Below are positions 45,259 through 53,486 of a stretch of DNA of 64,000 bases, piece by piece; positions within the stretch are counted from its first letter, which is position 1; each line of letters begins with the position of its first letter. Source of the stretch: Sphingomonas sp. QA11. GTDB lineage: Bacteria > Pseudomonadota > Alphaproteobacteria > Sphingomonadales > Sphingomonadaceae. The stretch lies in the NCBI RefSeq assembly GCF_028473665.1, contig NZ_CP098774.1:4893501-4957500 (forward strand). Reading direction: 5' to 3'. The position numbers and the translations under genes were made by a program. The notes beneath the pieces are model-generated. The model had not been told where the DNA came from and did not search any database. It saw only the letters and a program-made list of their open reading frames with translations.

Positions 45259-46236
45259 ATGTCGGAAACCCCCGTGGCCCTCGCCAACAAACTGGTCGCA
45301 TCAGGGGCGATCACTGACGGTATCGCATTGCTGACCCGGGCCGCCGATGCGGGCGACGTCGATGCCCTGATGCAGCTCGCCGTGTGGCATCTGGTGGGGA
45401 ACCCGGTCCCGCGGGACCTCGTCAAGGCGCGTGCGTTGCTGCGCCGGGCCGTTTCGATCGGCCATGTCGATGCGGCGCTGATGGAGGTCGCGCTGACCGC
45501 CAATGGTAGTGGGTGCGTGCCAGACTGGGCTGCCGCGCTGGAGCTTCTGCGCGCCGCTGCCCTGGCCGATCCGGTAGCGGGGGGGCAGTTGAGGCTGCTC
45601 GACGCGATGAAAATCGATGCGAAAGGCCATCCCCTGGTCTTGCCCGAACCTGAAATGCTCGGTGCCGGTTCCGGCATCATGCGTTTTCCGAGGCTGTTCA
45701 CGCCGGAGGAATGTGCCCATGTCGCGACTGTCGCGGCCGATCTGCTTGAACCAGCCCGCGTGATCGATTCACGCACCGGCCGCTGGATCGCTCACCCCGT
45801 CAGGACAGCGGAGGATGCAGTGATCGGCCCGACGCGCGAGGATCTGGTGGTGCAGGCGCTGAACAGGCGCATCGCCGCGGCGAGCGGTACCGAGGCCGGC
45901 CAGGGCGAATCCCTGGCGGTCCTGCGCTATCGCCCCGGGCAGCAGTTCAGGCTGCACTCGGATATCCTGCCCAACACCCGGAACCAGCGCGTCGCGACGG
46001 TCCTCGTCTATCTCAACGAGGGGTTCGAAGGCGGGCGGACGACGTTTCCGGCGTACCGGCTGGACATCAGGCCCCGGGCCGGGGACGCGATCGTGTTCAG
46101 GAACGTCGACTCGAACGGGTCGCCCGATCCCTCGAAGCGCCACAGCGGCGAACCGGTGGTTCGCGGCACCAAATGGCTGGCAACCCGCTGGATACGGGCC
46201 CGCGCTTTCTCACCCTGGGATGGCCCGGAAGCCTGA
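45259..46236 (+). CDS. 2OG-Fe(II) oxygenase, prolyl-4-hydroxylase type with Sel1/TPR-like N-terminus
   Basis: 325 aa. The N-terminal third has Sel1-like helical repeats (GDVDALMQLAVWHLVGNPVPRDLVKARALLRRAVSIGHVDAALMEVAL). The C-terminal 180 residues are a P4H domain: iron ligands His and Asp in FRLHSD (about 231), the distal His in SKRHSG (about 294) and the 2OG-binding Lys in RGTKW (about 302). It probably hydroxylates a proline or other residue in a peptide or protein. RBS GTAGGAAGG. It lies between the two receptors. Confidence 0.92.
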   Translation: MSETPVALANKLVASGAITDGIALLTRAADAGDVDALMQLAVWHLVGNPVPRDLVKARALLRRAVSIGHVDAALMEVALTANGSGCVPDWAAALELLRAAALADPVAGGQLRLLDAMKIDAKGHPLVLPEPEMLGAGSGIMRFPRLFTPEECAHVATVAADLLEPARVIDSRTGRWIAHPVRTAEDAVIGPTREDLVVQALNRRIAAASGTEAGQGESLAVLRYRPGQQFRLHSDILPNTRNQRVATVLVYLNEGFEGGRTTFPAYRLDIRPRAGDAIVFRNVDSNGSPDPSKRHSGEPVVRGTKWLATRWIRARAFSPWDGPEA

Positions 46237-46315
46237 CGCAAGTCAGATTGGCGCGATACGTCGATCCGGGGCGGAGCCTTTACGGGCGGGCGGGGTGTTC
46301 CTCCGCTGCCCATCT

Positions 46316-46840
46316 TCACATGACGCGCTTCACCCGAACGCCTGGGGCTCCTCCCACGCGCATCATGAAGCTGCCCAGGCTCGCACGCCGCACGACAACG
46401 TCCAGCCCAGGCTTCGGTTCGCGAATGAACGGTTTGGTGTCGATCTGTCGCCACATCGATCCGTCAGCCAACCCGACGATCCATCCGTCGGTTCCGTCGC
46501 GTGCGGAAGTGATTCTGGATTCGATCTGCCCAACATCTTCATTGTCGTTGCCGGCAAATAGCTTGAAGCTCGGTAATGTCAGGCCGAACAAGGAGCGTTT
46601 CGCGCCACGTATCTGTTCCTTGTCGATGATTACGACGTTCTTCGCAGCTTCCGCGTCGGCGAGAGCTGCCACTTCGCGATCGTAACATGCGAGACGGGCG
46701 GCGGTATCGGTTATCGCACGACAATCGATCAGATGCTGAAATACCGGTGCGCGCGCAGGCGCTGGCTCATCCCGCGCGATGGCAGGATACGCCGCCAATA
46801 AAGCGGCCAGGAAAGCGGTTGCGAACTTGATGCTTTTCAT
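46316..46840 (-). CDS. Small periplasmic protein of unknown function
   Basis: 174 aa from MKSIKFATAFLAALLAAYPAIARDEP, a good signal peptide; a longer frame upstream of 46840 is not credible. The mature part has FQHLIDCRAITDTAARLACYDREVAALADAEAAKNVVIIDKEQIRGAKRSLFGLTLP and GQIESRITSARDGTDGWIVGLADGSMWRQIDTKPF. Two cysteines lie ten residues apart (DCRAI ... LACYD). The pattern recurs in sphingomonads but has no named function. It is divergent from receptor 2. Confidence 0.75.
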   Translation of the reverse strand: MKSIKFATAFLAALLAAYPAIARDEPAPARAPVFQHLIDCRAITDTAARLACYDREVAALADAEAAKNVVIIDKEQIRGAKRSLFGLTLPSFKLFAGNDNEDVGQIESRITSARDGTDGWIVGLADGSMWRQIDTKPFIREPKPGLDVVVRRASLGSFMMRVGGAPGVRVKRVM

Positions 46841-46861
46841 AATGGTTACAATTTCATCATT

Positions 46862-46879
46862 GTTGCAACGGCGCAACAG
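46862..46879. promoter_or_regulatory. Candidate operator between the periplasmic protein and receptor 2
   Basis: TGTTGC and GCAACA form an inverted repeat separated by 6 bases, in the shared upstream region. A perfect 8-bp palindrome GTTGCAAC lies inside it. Similar words precede receptor 3. Whether a regulator binds is unknown. Confidence 0.25.
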
Positions 46880-47027
46880 TAAAAGGCAATTTTCACAACT
46901 GCCGCACAAGCCGTTTACAGCGCAAGTCCCCACAGGCACTGACGAATACATCGTCGGGAGTGGGCTCCGGGCCTCTCCACGACATCAATCCGCGCGGTCA
47001 CCGCGCGGCAAGAAAGGAAACGGGGAA

Positions 47028-50000
47028 GTGAGCAAACTAGCAAAGATATCGATGCTCAAGGCTGGCACAGCGCCAATCGTTCTTGGGCTCGCGCTGCTGT
47101 CGGCCCAGGCCAACGCTCAGACCGCCGATGCGGCGCAAGCGAGCACGCTGCCTGCCGATCAGCCCGCCGCGGCTCCAGGCGGCGACATCGTCGTCACCGG
47201 ATCTCGCATCCCGCAGATCAATCTTGAATCGGTTAGCCCGATCACTGTCGTGACAGCGCAGGACATCAAGCTTCAGGGGACGACGCGAGTCGAGGACCTG
47301 ATGAACTCGCTCCCGTCGGTGTTCGCCAGCCAGAACTCGACCAGGGCCAATGGTGCCGACGGCACCGCGACGGTCGATCTTCGCGGTCTCGGCACCACGC
47401 GTACGCTCTCTCTTGTCAACGGCCGTCGTCTGCTGCCGGGCGATCCGAGCCCGACCAGCGGTTCGGCCGCCGACATCAACATCATTCCTGCCTCCGTCCT
47501 GAAGCGCGTCGAAGTGCTGACCGGCGGTGCGTCGTCGACCTATGGCGCTGACGCCGTCGCCGGCGTTGTGAACTTCATCATCGACACCGACTTCACCGGC
47601 ATCAAGCTGGACGGCCAGTACAGCCTTTTCCAGCACGACAATCGCGACAAGTTCCTGACGCCGCTGCTCGATGCACGCGCGGGCGCGGGACTTCCGGGAT
47701 ACGGCTATCCCAAGGGCAGCGTTGCTGATGGCGGCGCCGTTGACGCGACGCTGACGATCGGTTCTGGCTTCGATGACAATCGCGGCCATGCCGTCGCCTA
47801 TTTCGGCTATCGCAAGGTCAACGCGATTTTGCAGGCCAATCGCGACTACAGCGCCTGCGTGCTTCAGAACACACGTGCCGGCGGTGTGCAGTGCGGCGGT
47901 TCCGCGACCTCGGACAACGGCAACGTCTTCCTGTTCAACAACGCGGTCACCGTCGGTACCTCGACGGCCTTTACCTTCCGGCCGGGCGGCGGCTTCGTCA
48001 ACGGCACGTCGCTCTACAACTTCGCGCCGACCAACTATTATCAGCGCCCTGACGAGCGTTACACTGCCGGCCTGTTCGCGAACTACGAGATCAACGATTC
48101 GATCAAGCCGTATCTCGAGTTCATGTTCATGGACGATCGCACCGTGGCGCAGATCGCGCCGTCGGGCGATTTCGGCAACACGCTGACCCTGAACTGCGAC
48201 AACCCGCTGATGTCCGCGACGCAGCGCGCCGTGGTCTGCTCCCCGGAGAACCTCATCAACGGCTATCTCGGCAACTTCCCGACCGCCCAGGGAGCGCCGT
48301 ATAATCCCAATCCGAACGCGCCCCCGATCAACTTCGTCGACTCGCAGGGCCGGGTCTACAATCAGGGCTTCTTCCAGTTGCTGCGCCGCAACGTCGAGGG
48401 TGGCCCGCGCCAGTCCGACCTGCAGCACACCAACTTCCGCGCGGTGATCGGCACCAAGGGCTCGCTGGGCAGCGCCTGGTCCTATGACACCTATTATCAA
48501 TATGGCCGCTCGAACTATTCGCAGGTCTATTCGAACGAGTTCTCCGTCGCGCGGCTCAACCGGGCGCTGAACGTCGTCACCGACAACCGCGCGGGCAGCT
48601 CGACCTTCGGCCAGCCGGTCTGCCGCTCGGTCATCGACGGCAGCGATCCGAACTGCGTGCCCTACAACGTCTTCGGCGGCGCCGGCGCGGCGAGCCCGGC
48701 ATCGGTTGCCTATCTCTCGGCAACGGGCTTCCAGAAGGGGCAGACCTCGGAGCAGATCGCCAGCGCTTCGCTGACCGGCGCACTGGGCCAGTATGGCGTC
48801 AAGAGCCCCTGGGCCGATGATGGCGTAGCGATCAACCTCGGCGTCGAATGGCGCAAGGAATCGCTCGAGCTGCAGACCGACAACGCCTTCCAGACGGGCG
48901 ACCTGACCGGCCAGGGTGGCAAGACGCTGCCGCTGTCGGGCAATTTCAGGGTGCTGGAGTTCTTCGGTGAGACCCAGGTTCCGATCGTCCATGACGGTTT
49001 CATCAAGGATCTGTCGCTGAACGCCGGCTATCGCCGTTCGTCCTACAAGACGAGCGCAAACAAGAGCTACGATACCGACACCTGGAAGGTCGGGCTCGAA
49101 TTCGCGCCGATCCGCGATATCCGCTTCCGCGGCACCTATAACCGCGCGGCGCGCGCGCCCAACATCCAGGAACTGTTCGCGACGCCGACCGTCGGTCTCG
49201 TCGGCAGCAGCGATCCCTGCGCCAAGTCGATCACGGCCACCGACTATGGCTGTATCGCACAGGGCTTCACCGTCGGCACGGGCACGGCGAGCAACCCGGC
49301 AGGCCAGTATAACGGCCTGATCGGCGGCAATCCCAACCTGAGGCCGGAAATCGCGACCACCAAGACGATCGGTGTCGTGATCCAGCCGAGCTTCCTGAAG
49401 CGCTTCTCGCTGACGGTCGACTACTTCGACATCAAGATCAAGGACACGATCAGCGCGACCAGCCAGGACGCGGTCCTCAAGGATTGCGTCGCCAATGCGA
49501 CGGCGACCTTCACGCCGATTTCGTGCGGACTCGTCCATCGTGACGCGGCGCGGTCGCTGTGGTTGACGCCCAATGGTTACGTCAACGACATCCCGAGCAA
49601 TATCGGGAGCACCCAGACCAAGGGTATCGAGGTCAGCTCTGCCTTCGCGCAGAGTCTCGGCAGCATCGGTAACCTCAACCTGAGCATGACGGGCACCTAT
49701 CTCGACAGCTATCGGACCGACAATGGCATCACGCAGCCCTATGACTGCGCCGGCTATTATGGTCCGACCTGCAGCGCGGGCGGCACCACGAACAGCGGCG
49801 CCCCGCTTCCGAAATGGCGTCACAAGGCGCGTGCAACCTTGCAGACTCCGATGGGAATCGGCTTCTCGCTGCAGTGGCGCTACATCGGCCCGGTCCAGGC
49901 CGAGACGCTCCAGAAGAACAACCAGTCGCTCAACGGCGCGTTCAACTATGATCCGGGGCTTCACATCAAGGCGTACAATTATTTCGACCTGGCGGCGTCG

Positions 50001-50201
50001 TTCAGCGTTGGTGACAATTACAACTTCCGCCTGGGCATGAACAACGTCTTCGACAAGCAGCCGCCGTATGTCACGTCGGGCAATGGTGGTCGTGACGGGT
50101 CGAACCTGTGTCCGTCGGGGCCCTGCAGCGGCAATACCTATCCCGGCACCTATGATGCGCTGGGCCGCTACCTCTATGCAGCGGTATCTCTGACCTTCTG
50201 A
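47028..50201 (+). CDS. TonB-dependent receptor 2
   Basis: 1057 aa from the GTG at 47028, preceded by AAGGAAACGGGGAA. Signal peptide LKAGTAPIVLGLALLSAQANAQ. TonB-box/plug: GDIVVTGSRIPQINLESVSPITVVTAQDIKLQGTTRVEDLMNSLP and VEVLTGGASSTYGADAVAGVVNFIID. The barrel ends DALGRYLYAAVSLTF. The plug resembles that of receptor 1, which points to related ligands. The sulfotransferase series follows after a terminator. Confidence 0.94.
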   Translation: MSKLAKISMLKAGTAPIVLGLALLSAQANAQTADAAQASTLPADQPAAAPGGDIVVTGSRIPQINLESVSPITVVTAQDIKLQGTTRVEDLMNSLPSVFASQNSTRANGADGTATVDLRGLGTTRTLSLVNGRRLLPGDPSPTSGSAADINIIPASVLKRVEVLTGGASSTYGADAVAGVVNFIIDTDFTGIKLDGQYSLFQHDNRDKFLTPLLDARAGAGLPGYGYPKGSVADGGAVDATLTIGSGFDDNRGHAVAYFGYRKVNAILQANRDYSACVLQNTRAGGVQCGGSATSDNGNVFLFNNAVTVGTSTAFTFRPGGGFVNGTSLYNFAPTNYYQRPDERYTAGLFANYEINDSIKPYLEFMFMDDRTVAQIAPSGDFGNTLTLNCDNPLMSATQRAVVCSPENLINGYLGNFPTAQGAPYNPNPNAPPINFVDSQGRVYNQGFFQLLRRNVEGGPRQSDLQHTNFRAVIGTKGSLGSAWSYDTYYQYGRSNYSQVYSNEFSVARLNRALNVVTDNRAGSSTFGQPVCRSVIDGSDPNCVPYNVFGGAGAASPASVAYLSATGFQKGQTSEQIASASLTGALGQYGVKSPWADDGVAINLGVEWRKESLELQTDNAFQTGDLTGQGGKTLPLSGNFRVLEFFGETQVPIVHDGFIKDLSLNAGYRRSSYKTSANKSYDTDTWKVGLEFAPIRDIRFRGTYNRAARAPNIQELFATPTVGLVGSSDPCAKSITATDYGCIAQGFTVGTGTASNPAGQYNGLIGGNPNLRPEIATTKTIGVVIQPSFLKRFSLTVDYFDIKIKDTISATSQDAVLKDCVANATATFTPISCGLVHRDAARSLWLTPNGYVNDIPSNIGSTQTKGIEVSSAFAQSLGSIGNLNLSMTGTYLDSYRTDNGITQPYDCAGYYGPTCSAGGTTNSGAPLPKWRHKARATLQTPMGIGFSLQWRYIGPVQAETLQKNNQSLNGAFNYDPGLHIKAYNYFDLAASFSVGDNYNFRLGMNNVFDKQPPYVTSGNGGRDGSNLCPSGPCSGNTYPGTYDALGRYLYAAVSLTF

Positions 50202-50229
50202 TCCTTCGATTTAAGGATCGTTCTTTCTG

Positions 50230-50263
50230 GGGCGGCGATCTTCGGATTGGCCGCCCTTTTTTT
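50230..50263 (+). terminator. Rho-independent terminator after receptor 2
   Basis: GGGCGGC (50230-50236) and GCCGCCC (50250-50256) form a stem with a 13-base loop, followed by seven T residues. It separates receptor 2 from the sulfotransferase gene, which starts about 55 bases later. Confidence 0.85.
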
Positions 50264-50316
50264 ATCCCGGCGTTGCTTCGGGATTGCATTGGCGGGGCGG
50301 GGCGGTCCAGACTGAT

Positions 50317-52332
50317 ATGGTGGCAAGCGTTCCAATGCTAGATTCCGACACGGCCGAGACCCTCCGGCAGGCAATCGACGCCGCCCGGGCGGGCGATGTC
50401 CCGCGCGCGCGGTCGCTTGCCGAGGCGGCCTTGTTGCGTGGGGGCGATCTTGTTGCCCTCAATGCCTTTCTCGGCATGTTGCGGAGCCGCGCGGGGGATG
50501 CGGGGGGGGCGATCACGCATCTGCGGGCGGCGCATCGCCATCGACCGGGCGACGCCACCATCGCGTGCAATCTCATCGCGGCATTGATCGAAACGGGTGA
50601 CCAGGCAGGTGCCCTCGACATTGCCGGCCGCGATCTTGCTTTCGCCGATCCGTCGCTGCGCGTGGCTCGCTACCGGGGTTTCCTCGCCCAGTCGCTCGAG
50701 CAATTCGAGGCGTCGGTCGAGGCCTATGATCATGTCGTGGCGCGTGCGCCGAATGATTTCGAGAGCTGGAATAATCTCGGCAATGCCCGTTCGGGTCTGG
50801 AGGACTATCCCAGCGCCGTCGCGGCGTTGAAACGCGCCGTCGAGCTTGATCCGCGTGCGGCACCGACCCGGCTCAACCTTGCCCTTGCACTCCGCTCGGC
50901 CGGAGAGGCGGCGGAGGCGGAAGCCGTCCTGCGCAGGGCTGCCGAGGATTTCCCGCAGGACGATCGCGCGCTGAACGAACTCTACCTCCAGCTGCGGCTG
51001 GACGGACGATATGACGACGCGCTCCCGGTCATCGAAGAGGCGGTCGCGCGCAATCCGGAGAATGGCGACCTGCAACTGAAGCTCGGCGTCGAATGCGGGC
51101 TGGCGCGCCGGACCGAGGATGCACTGCGCGCCTTCAGCAAGGCCATCGCGCTCGATCCGACGCTGGTGGACGCCTATCTGGGGCTCGCGATCCAGTATGA
51201 ACATACCAACCGCGAGGAGGGGTTTGCGCCGCTGATCGCGCTGGCGACGGAGAATGGGATCGGCGAGGGGCCGCTGGCGTTCCTGCGCGCGCTTGAGCAT
51301 CGCCGGGCCCAACGGTTCGAGGAGGCACTTGCCTGTCTCGCGCTGGTTCCGCCGGATATCGAGCCCGAGCGTACGGTGCATCTTCGCGCGATGCTTCTCG
51401 ATCGCCTCGGCCGGATCGACGAGGCCTTCGATGCCTTCCGGCAATTCGCCCAGTTGCTCCAGGAGGGGCCGACCGATCCCCTACGCCGCGGGGCCGAGCT
51501 GCGCGACGAATTGCGCGGGGAGCTTGACCTGCTCACGCCCGGCTGGCCCGCTACCTGGTCAACGGCGCGGGCGATTGCCGATGGCCCCGATCCGGTGTTC
51601 CTGGTGGGGTTCCCCCGATCGGGGACGACGTTGCTCGATACGATCCTGATGGGCCACCCCGGAACGGTGGTGACCGAGGAACAGCCGCCCTTGAATCTGG
51701 TCGACAAGGCGATCGGCGGTCTTGCTGCGATCCCCACGCTCGACGAGGCGGCGATCGCCCGCGCGCGGGCGCATTATTATGAGGAGATGGCGAAGGTCGG
51801 CACGGTCCCGAATGGCCGGCTGCTCATCGATAAATCGCCGCTGTTCCTCTACAAGGTGCCATTGATCCAGCGCCTGTTCCCCAACGCGCGTTTCATCCTG
51901 GCCCTGCGCCATCCCTGCGATGTGCTGCTCAGCTGCTTCATGAGCAGTTTCCAGCTCAATAACGCGATGGCCAATTTCCTGCGCCTGGAGGACGCGGCCG
52001 ATTTCTACGACCTGGTCTTCAGGCATTGGGAACGGTCGCGGGAACTGTTCCCGGTACAGATGCATACGATCGTCTACGAACGGCTGGTCGACAATGTCGA
52101 AGCGGAAGTTCGTCCCCTGTTCGATTTCCTGGGGCTCGACTGGCATGAGGATGCGCTGGACCACCGCCGCACGGCACTGTCCCGGGGCCTGATCACCACC
52201 GCGAGCTACTCGCAGGTCATCGAGCCGATCTACAAGCGCGCGTCGGGTCGCTGGGAGCGGTACCGGCAACATTTGGAGCCGATCCTGCCGACGCTCGAAC
52301 CCTGGGTCGCGAAATTCGGCTATTCGCTTTGA
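50317..52332 (+). CDS. TPR-repeat sulfotransferase
   Basis: 671 aa. The first 400 residues are TPR repeats (for example FESWNNLGNARSGLEDYPSAVAALKRAVELDPRAAPTRLNLALALRSAGEAAEAEAVLRRA). The C-terminal domain is a PAPS-dependent sulfotransferase: 5'-phosphosulfate loop FLVGFPRSGTTLLDTIL near 428, ILALRHPCDVLLSCFMSSFQ for the 3'-phosphate site, and KRASGRWERYRQHLEPI near the end. It resembles tyrosylprotein sulfotransferases. The start is uncertain (ATG 50317 or 50335, TTG 50284). It is followed by an overlapping hydroxylase gene. Confidence 0.92.
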   Translation: MVASVPMLDSDTAETLRQAIDAARAGDVPRARSLAEAALLRGGDLVALNAFLGMLRSRAGDAGGAITHLRAAHRHRPGDATIACNLIAALIETGDQAGALDIAGRDLAFADPSLRVARYRGFLAQSLEQFEASVEAYDHVVARAPNDFESWNNLGNARSGLEDYPSAVAALKRAVELDPRAAPTRLNLALALRSAGEAAEAEAVLRRAAEDFPQDDRALNELYLQLRLDGRYDDALPVIEEAVARNPENGDLQLKLGVECGLARRTEDALRAFSKAIALDPTLVDAYLGLAIQYEHTNREEGFAPLIALATENGIGEGPLAFLRALEHRRAQRFEEALACLALVPPDIEPERTVHLRAMLLDRLGRIDEAFDAFRQFAQLLQEGPTDPLRRGAELRDELRGELDLLTPGWPATWSTARAIADGPDPVFLVGFPRSGTTLLDTILMGHPGTVVTEEQPPLNLVDKAIGGLAAIPTLDEAAIARARAHYYEEMAKVGTVPNGRLLIDKSPLFLYKVPLIQRLFPNARFILALRHPCDVLLSCFMSSFQLNNAMANFLRLEDAADFYDLVFRHWERSRELFPVQMHTIVYERLVDNVEAEVRPLFDFLGLDWHEDALDHRRTALSRGLITTASYSQVIEPIYKRASGRWERYRQHLEPILPTLEPWVAKFGYSL

Positions 52333-53486
52333 CGGCGGATGTGGGATCACTGCTCGCCGAAGCGGATCGCGCTTCGGCGTCGCAGGATTTCACGCGGGCG
52401 CAGGCGCTGCTCCGGGATGCGGCGGGGATTGAACCGCAGGATCTTTCCATCCTCCTGAAACTCGCAGGGGTGAGCCGGGCTGCGGGCCAGCCGCGCGTGG
52501 CGCTCGACGCCGTGCACCGCGCGCTCGCCGTCTCCCCGCTGGACTTCACCGCGCTGCTAATGCGGGCAACGCTGCTGGATCGCCTGGGTGACGAGACAGC
52601 GGGAGAGGCGTGGGGCCACGCGCTTGCCCAGAGACCGCAGGCCGCGCCGCCGCCGCAGATCGCGGTGGTGCTCGAACAGGGCGAGCGCCGATATGCCGAA
52701 TGGCTCGATCGGCGGGAAGCCAGGCTGAAGGCTGGCATGGCCGAAGTGGAGCAGCGCGCCGACGAAGAGGAGCGCACGCGTATTGCGCGCTTCCGGAACA
52801 ATGTATTGCGCAGGACGCGTCCTTATCACAGCGAGCCGACCCATTTTCACTTTCCCGGTCTGGTGGAGCGCGAGTTCCATCCGCGGCGCCATTTCGACTG
52901 GCTCGATACGCTGGAAGCGGCGACCGACATGATCCAGGAGGAATTCGAGACGGTGATGGGGGCCGAACGGGCCGAGCTCGTCCCCTATATCCAATATGCT
53001 GACCATCTCCCGCTTCGCCAGTGGCAGCCGCTCAACCACAATGCCGACTGGACGGCGATTCATCTGTGGCAGAACGGGCGGCAAATCGAGGCCAATGCCC
53101 GCCATTGCCCCCGCACGATCGATCTCCTCTCCCGGCTCCCGCAACCGGCGATCCCCGGGGCTTCTCCCAACGCAATGTTTTCCTTGCTCGCGCCCGGCAC
53201 CGTCATTCCCCCGCATGTCGGCGTCAGCAACGGCCGGCTCGTATGCCATCTCCCGCTGGTGGTTCCGGAGGGCTGCTGGTTCCGGGTCGGCGCTGAAACG
53301 CGTTTCTGGCGCCGGGGAGAAGCCTTTGTGTTCGACGATACGATCGAGCATGAGGCAGCGAATCCGAGCGACCAGCTCCGCGTCGTCCTTATCTTCGATA
53401 TCTGGCATCCGGATCTAACCGCGATCGAGCGCGAGGCGGTCGCGGCGCTCATCGCAGCAGACGGTGCCGCGGCAAGCGGACTGTGA
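52329..53486 (+). CDS. Aspartyl/asparaginyl beta-hydroxylase with TPR N-terminus
   Basis: 385 aa. Helical TPR-like repeats (ASQDFTRAQALLRDAAGIEPQDLSILLKLAGVSRAAGQPRVALDAVHRALAVSP) precede an AspH domain with the first iron ligand in PPHVGVSNGRLVCHLPLVVP (about 297) and the second in FDDTIEHEAANPSDQLRVVLIFDIWHP (about 342). AspH enzymes hydroxylate Asp or Asn in target peptides. A TTG start overlaps the sulfotransferase stop (TTGA, 52329-52332); a GTG at 52341 is an alternative. Confidence 0.9.
   Translation: MTADVGSLLAEADRASASQDFTRAQALLRDAAGIEPQDLSILLKLAGVSRAAGQPRVALDAVHRALAVSPLDFTALLMRATLLDRLGDETAGEAWGHALAQRPQAAPPPQIAVVLEQGERRYAEWLDRREARLKAGMAEVEQRADEEERTRIARFRNNVLRRTRPYHSEPTHFHFPGLVEREFHPRRHFDWLDTLEAATDMIQEEFETVMGAERAELVPYIQYADHLPLRQWQPLNHNADWTAIHLWQNGRQIEANARHCPRTIDLLSRLPQPAIPGASPNAMFSLLAPGTVIPPHVGVSNGRLVCHLPLVVPEGCWFRVGAETRFWRRGEAFVFDDTIEHEAANPSDQLRVVLIFDIWHPDLTAIEREAVAALIAADGAAASGL

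Noticed and set aside
47037-49964. 975-residue open frame antisense to receptor 2
   Set aside because: Arg/Asp/Val-rich composition without domain, fully overlapped by receptor 2. A frame-bias artefact.
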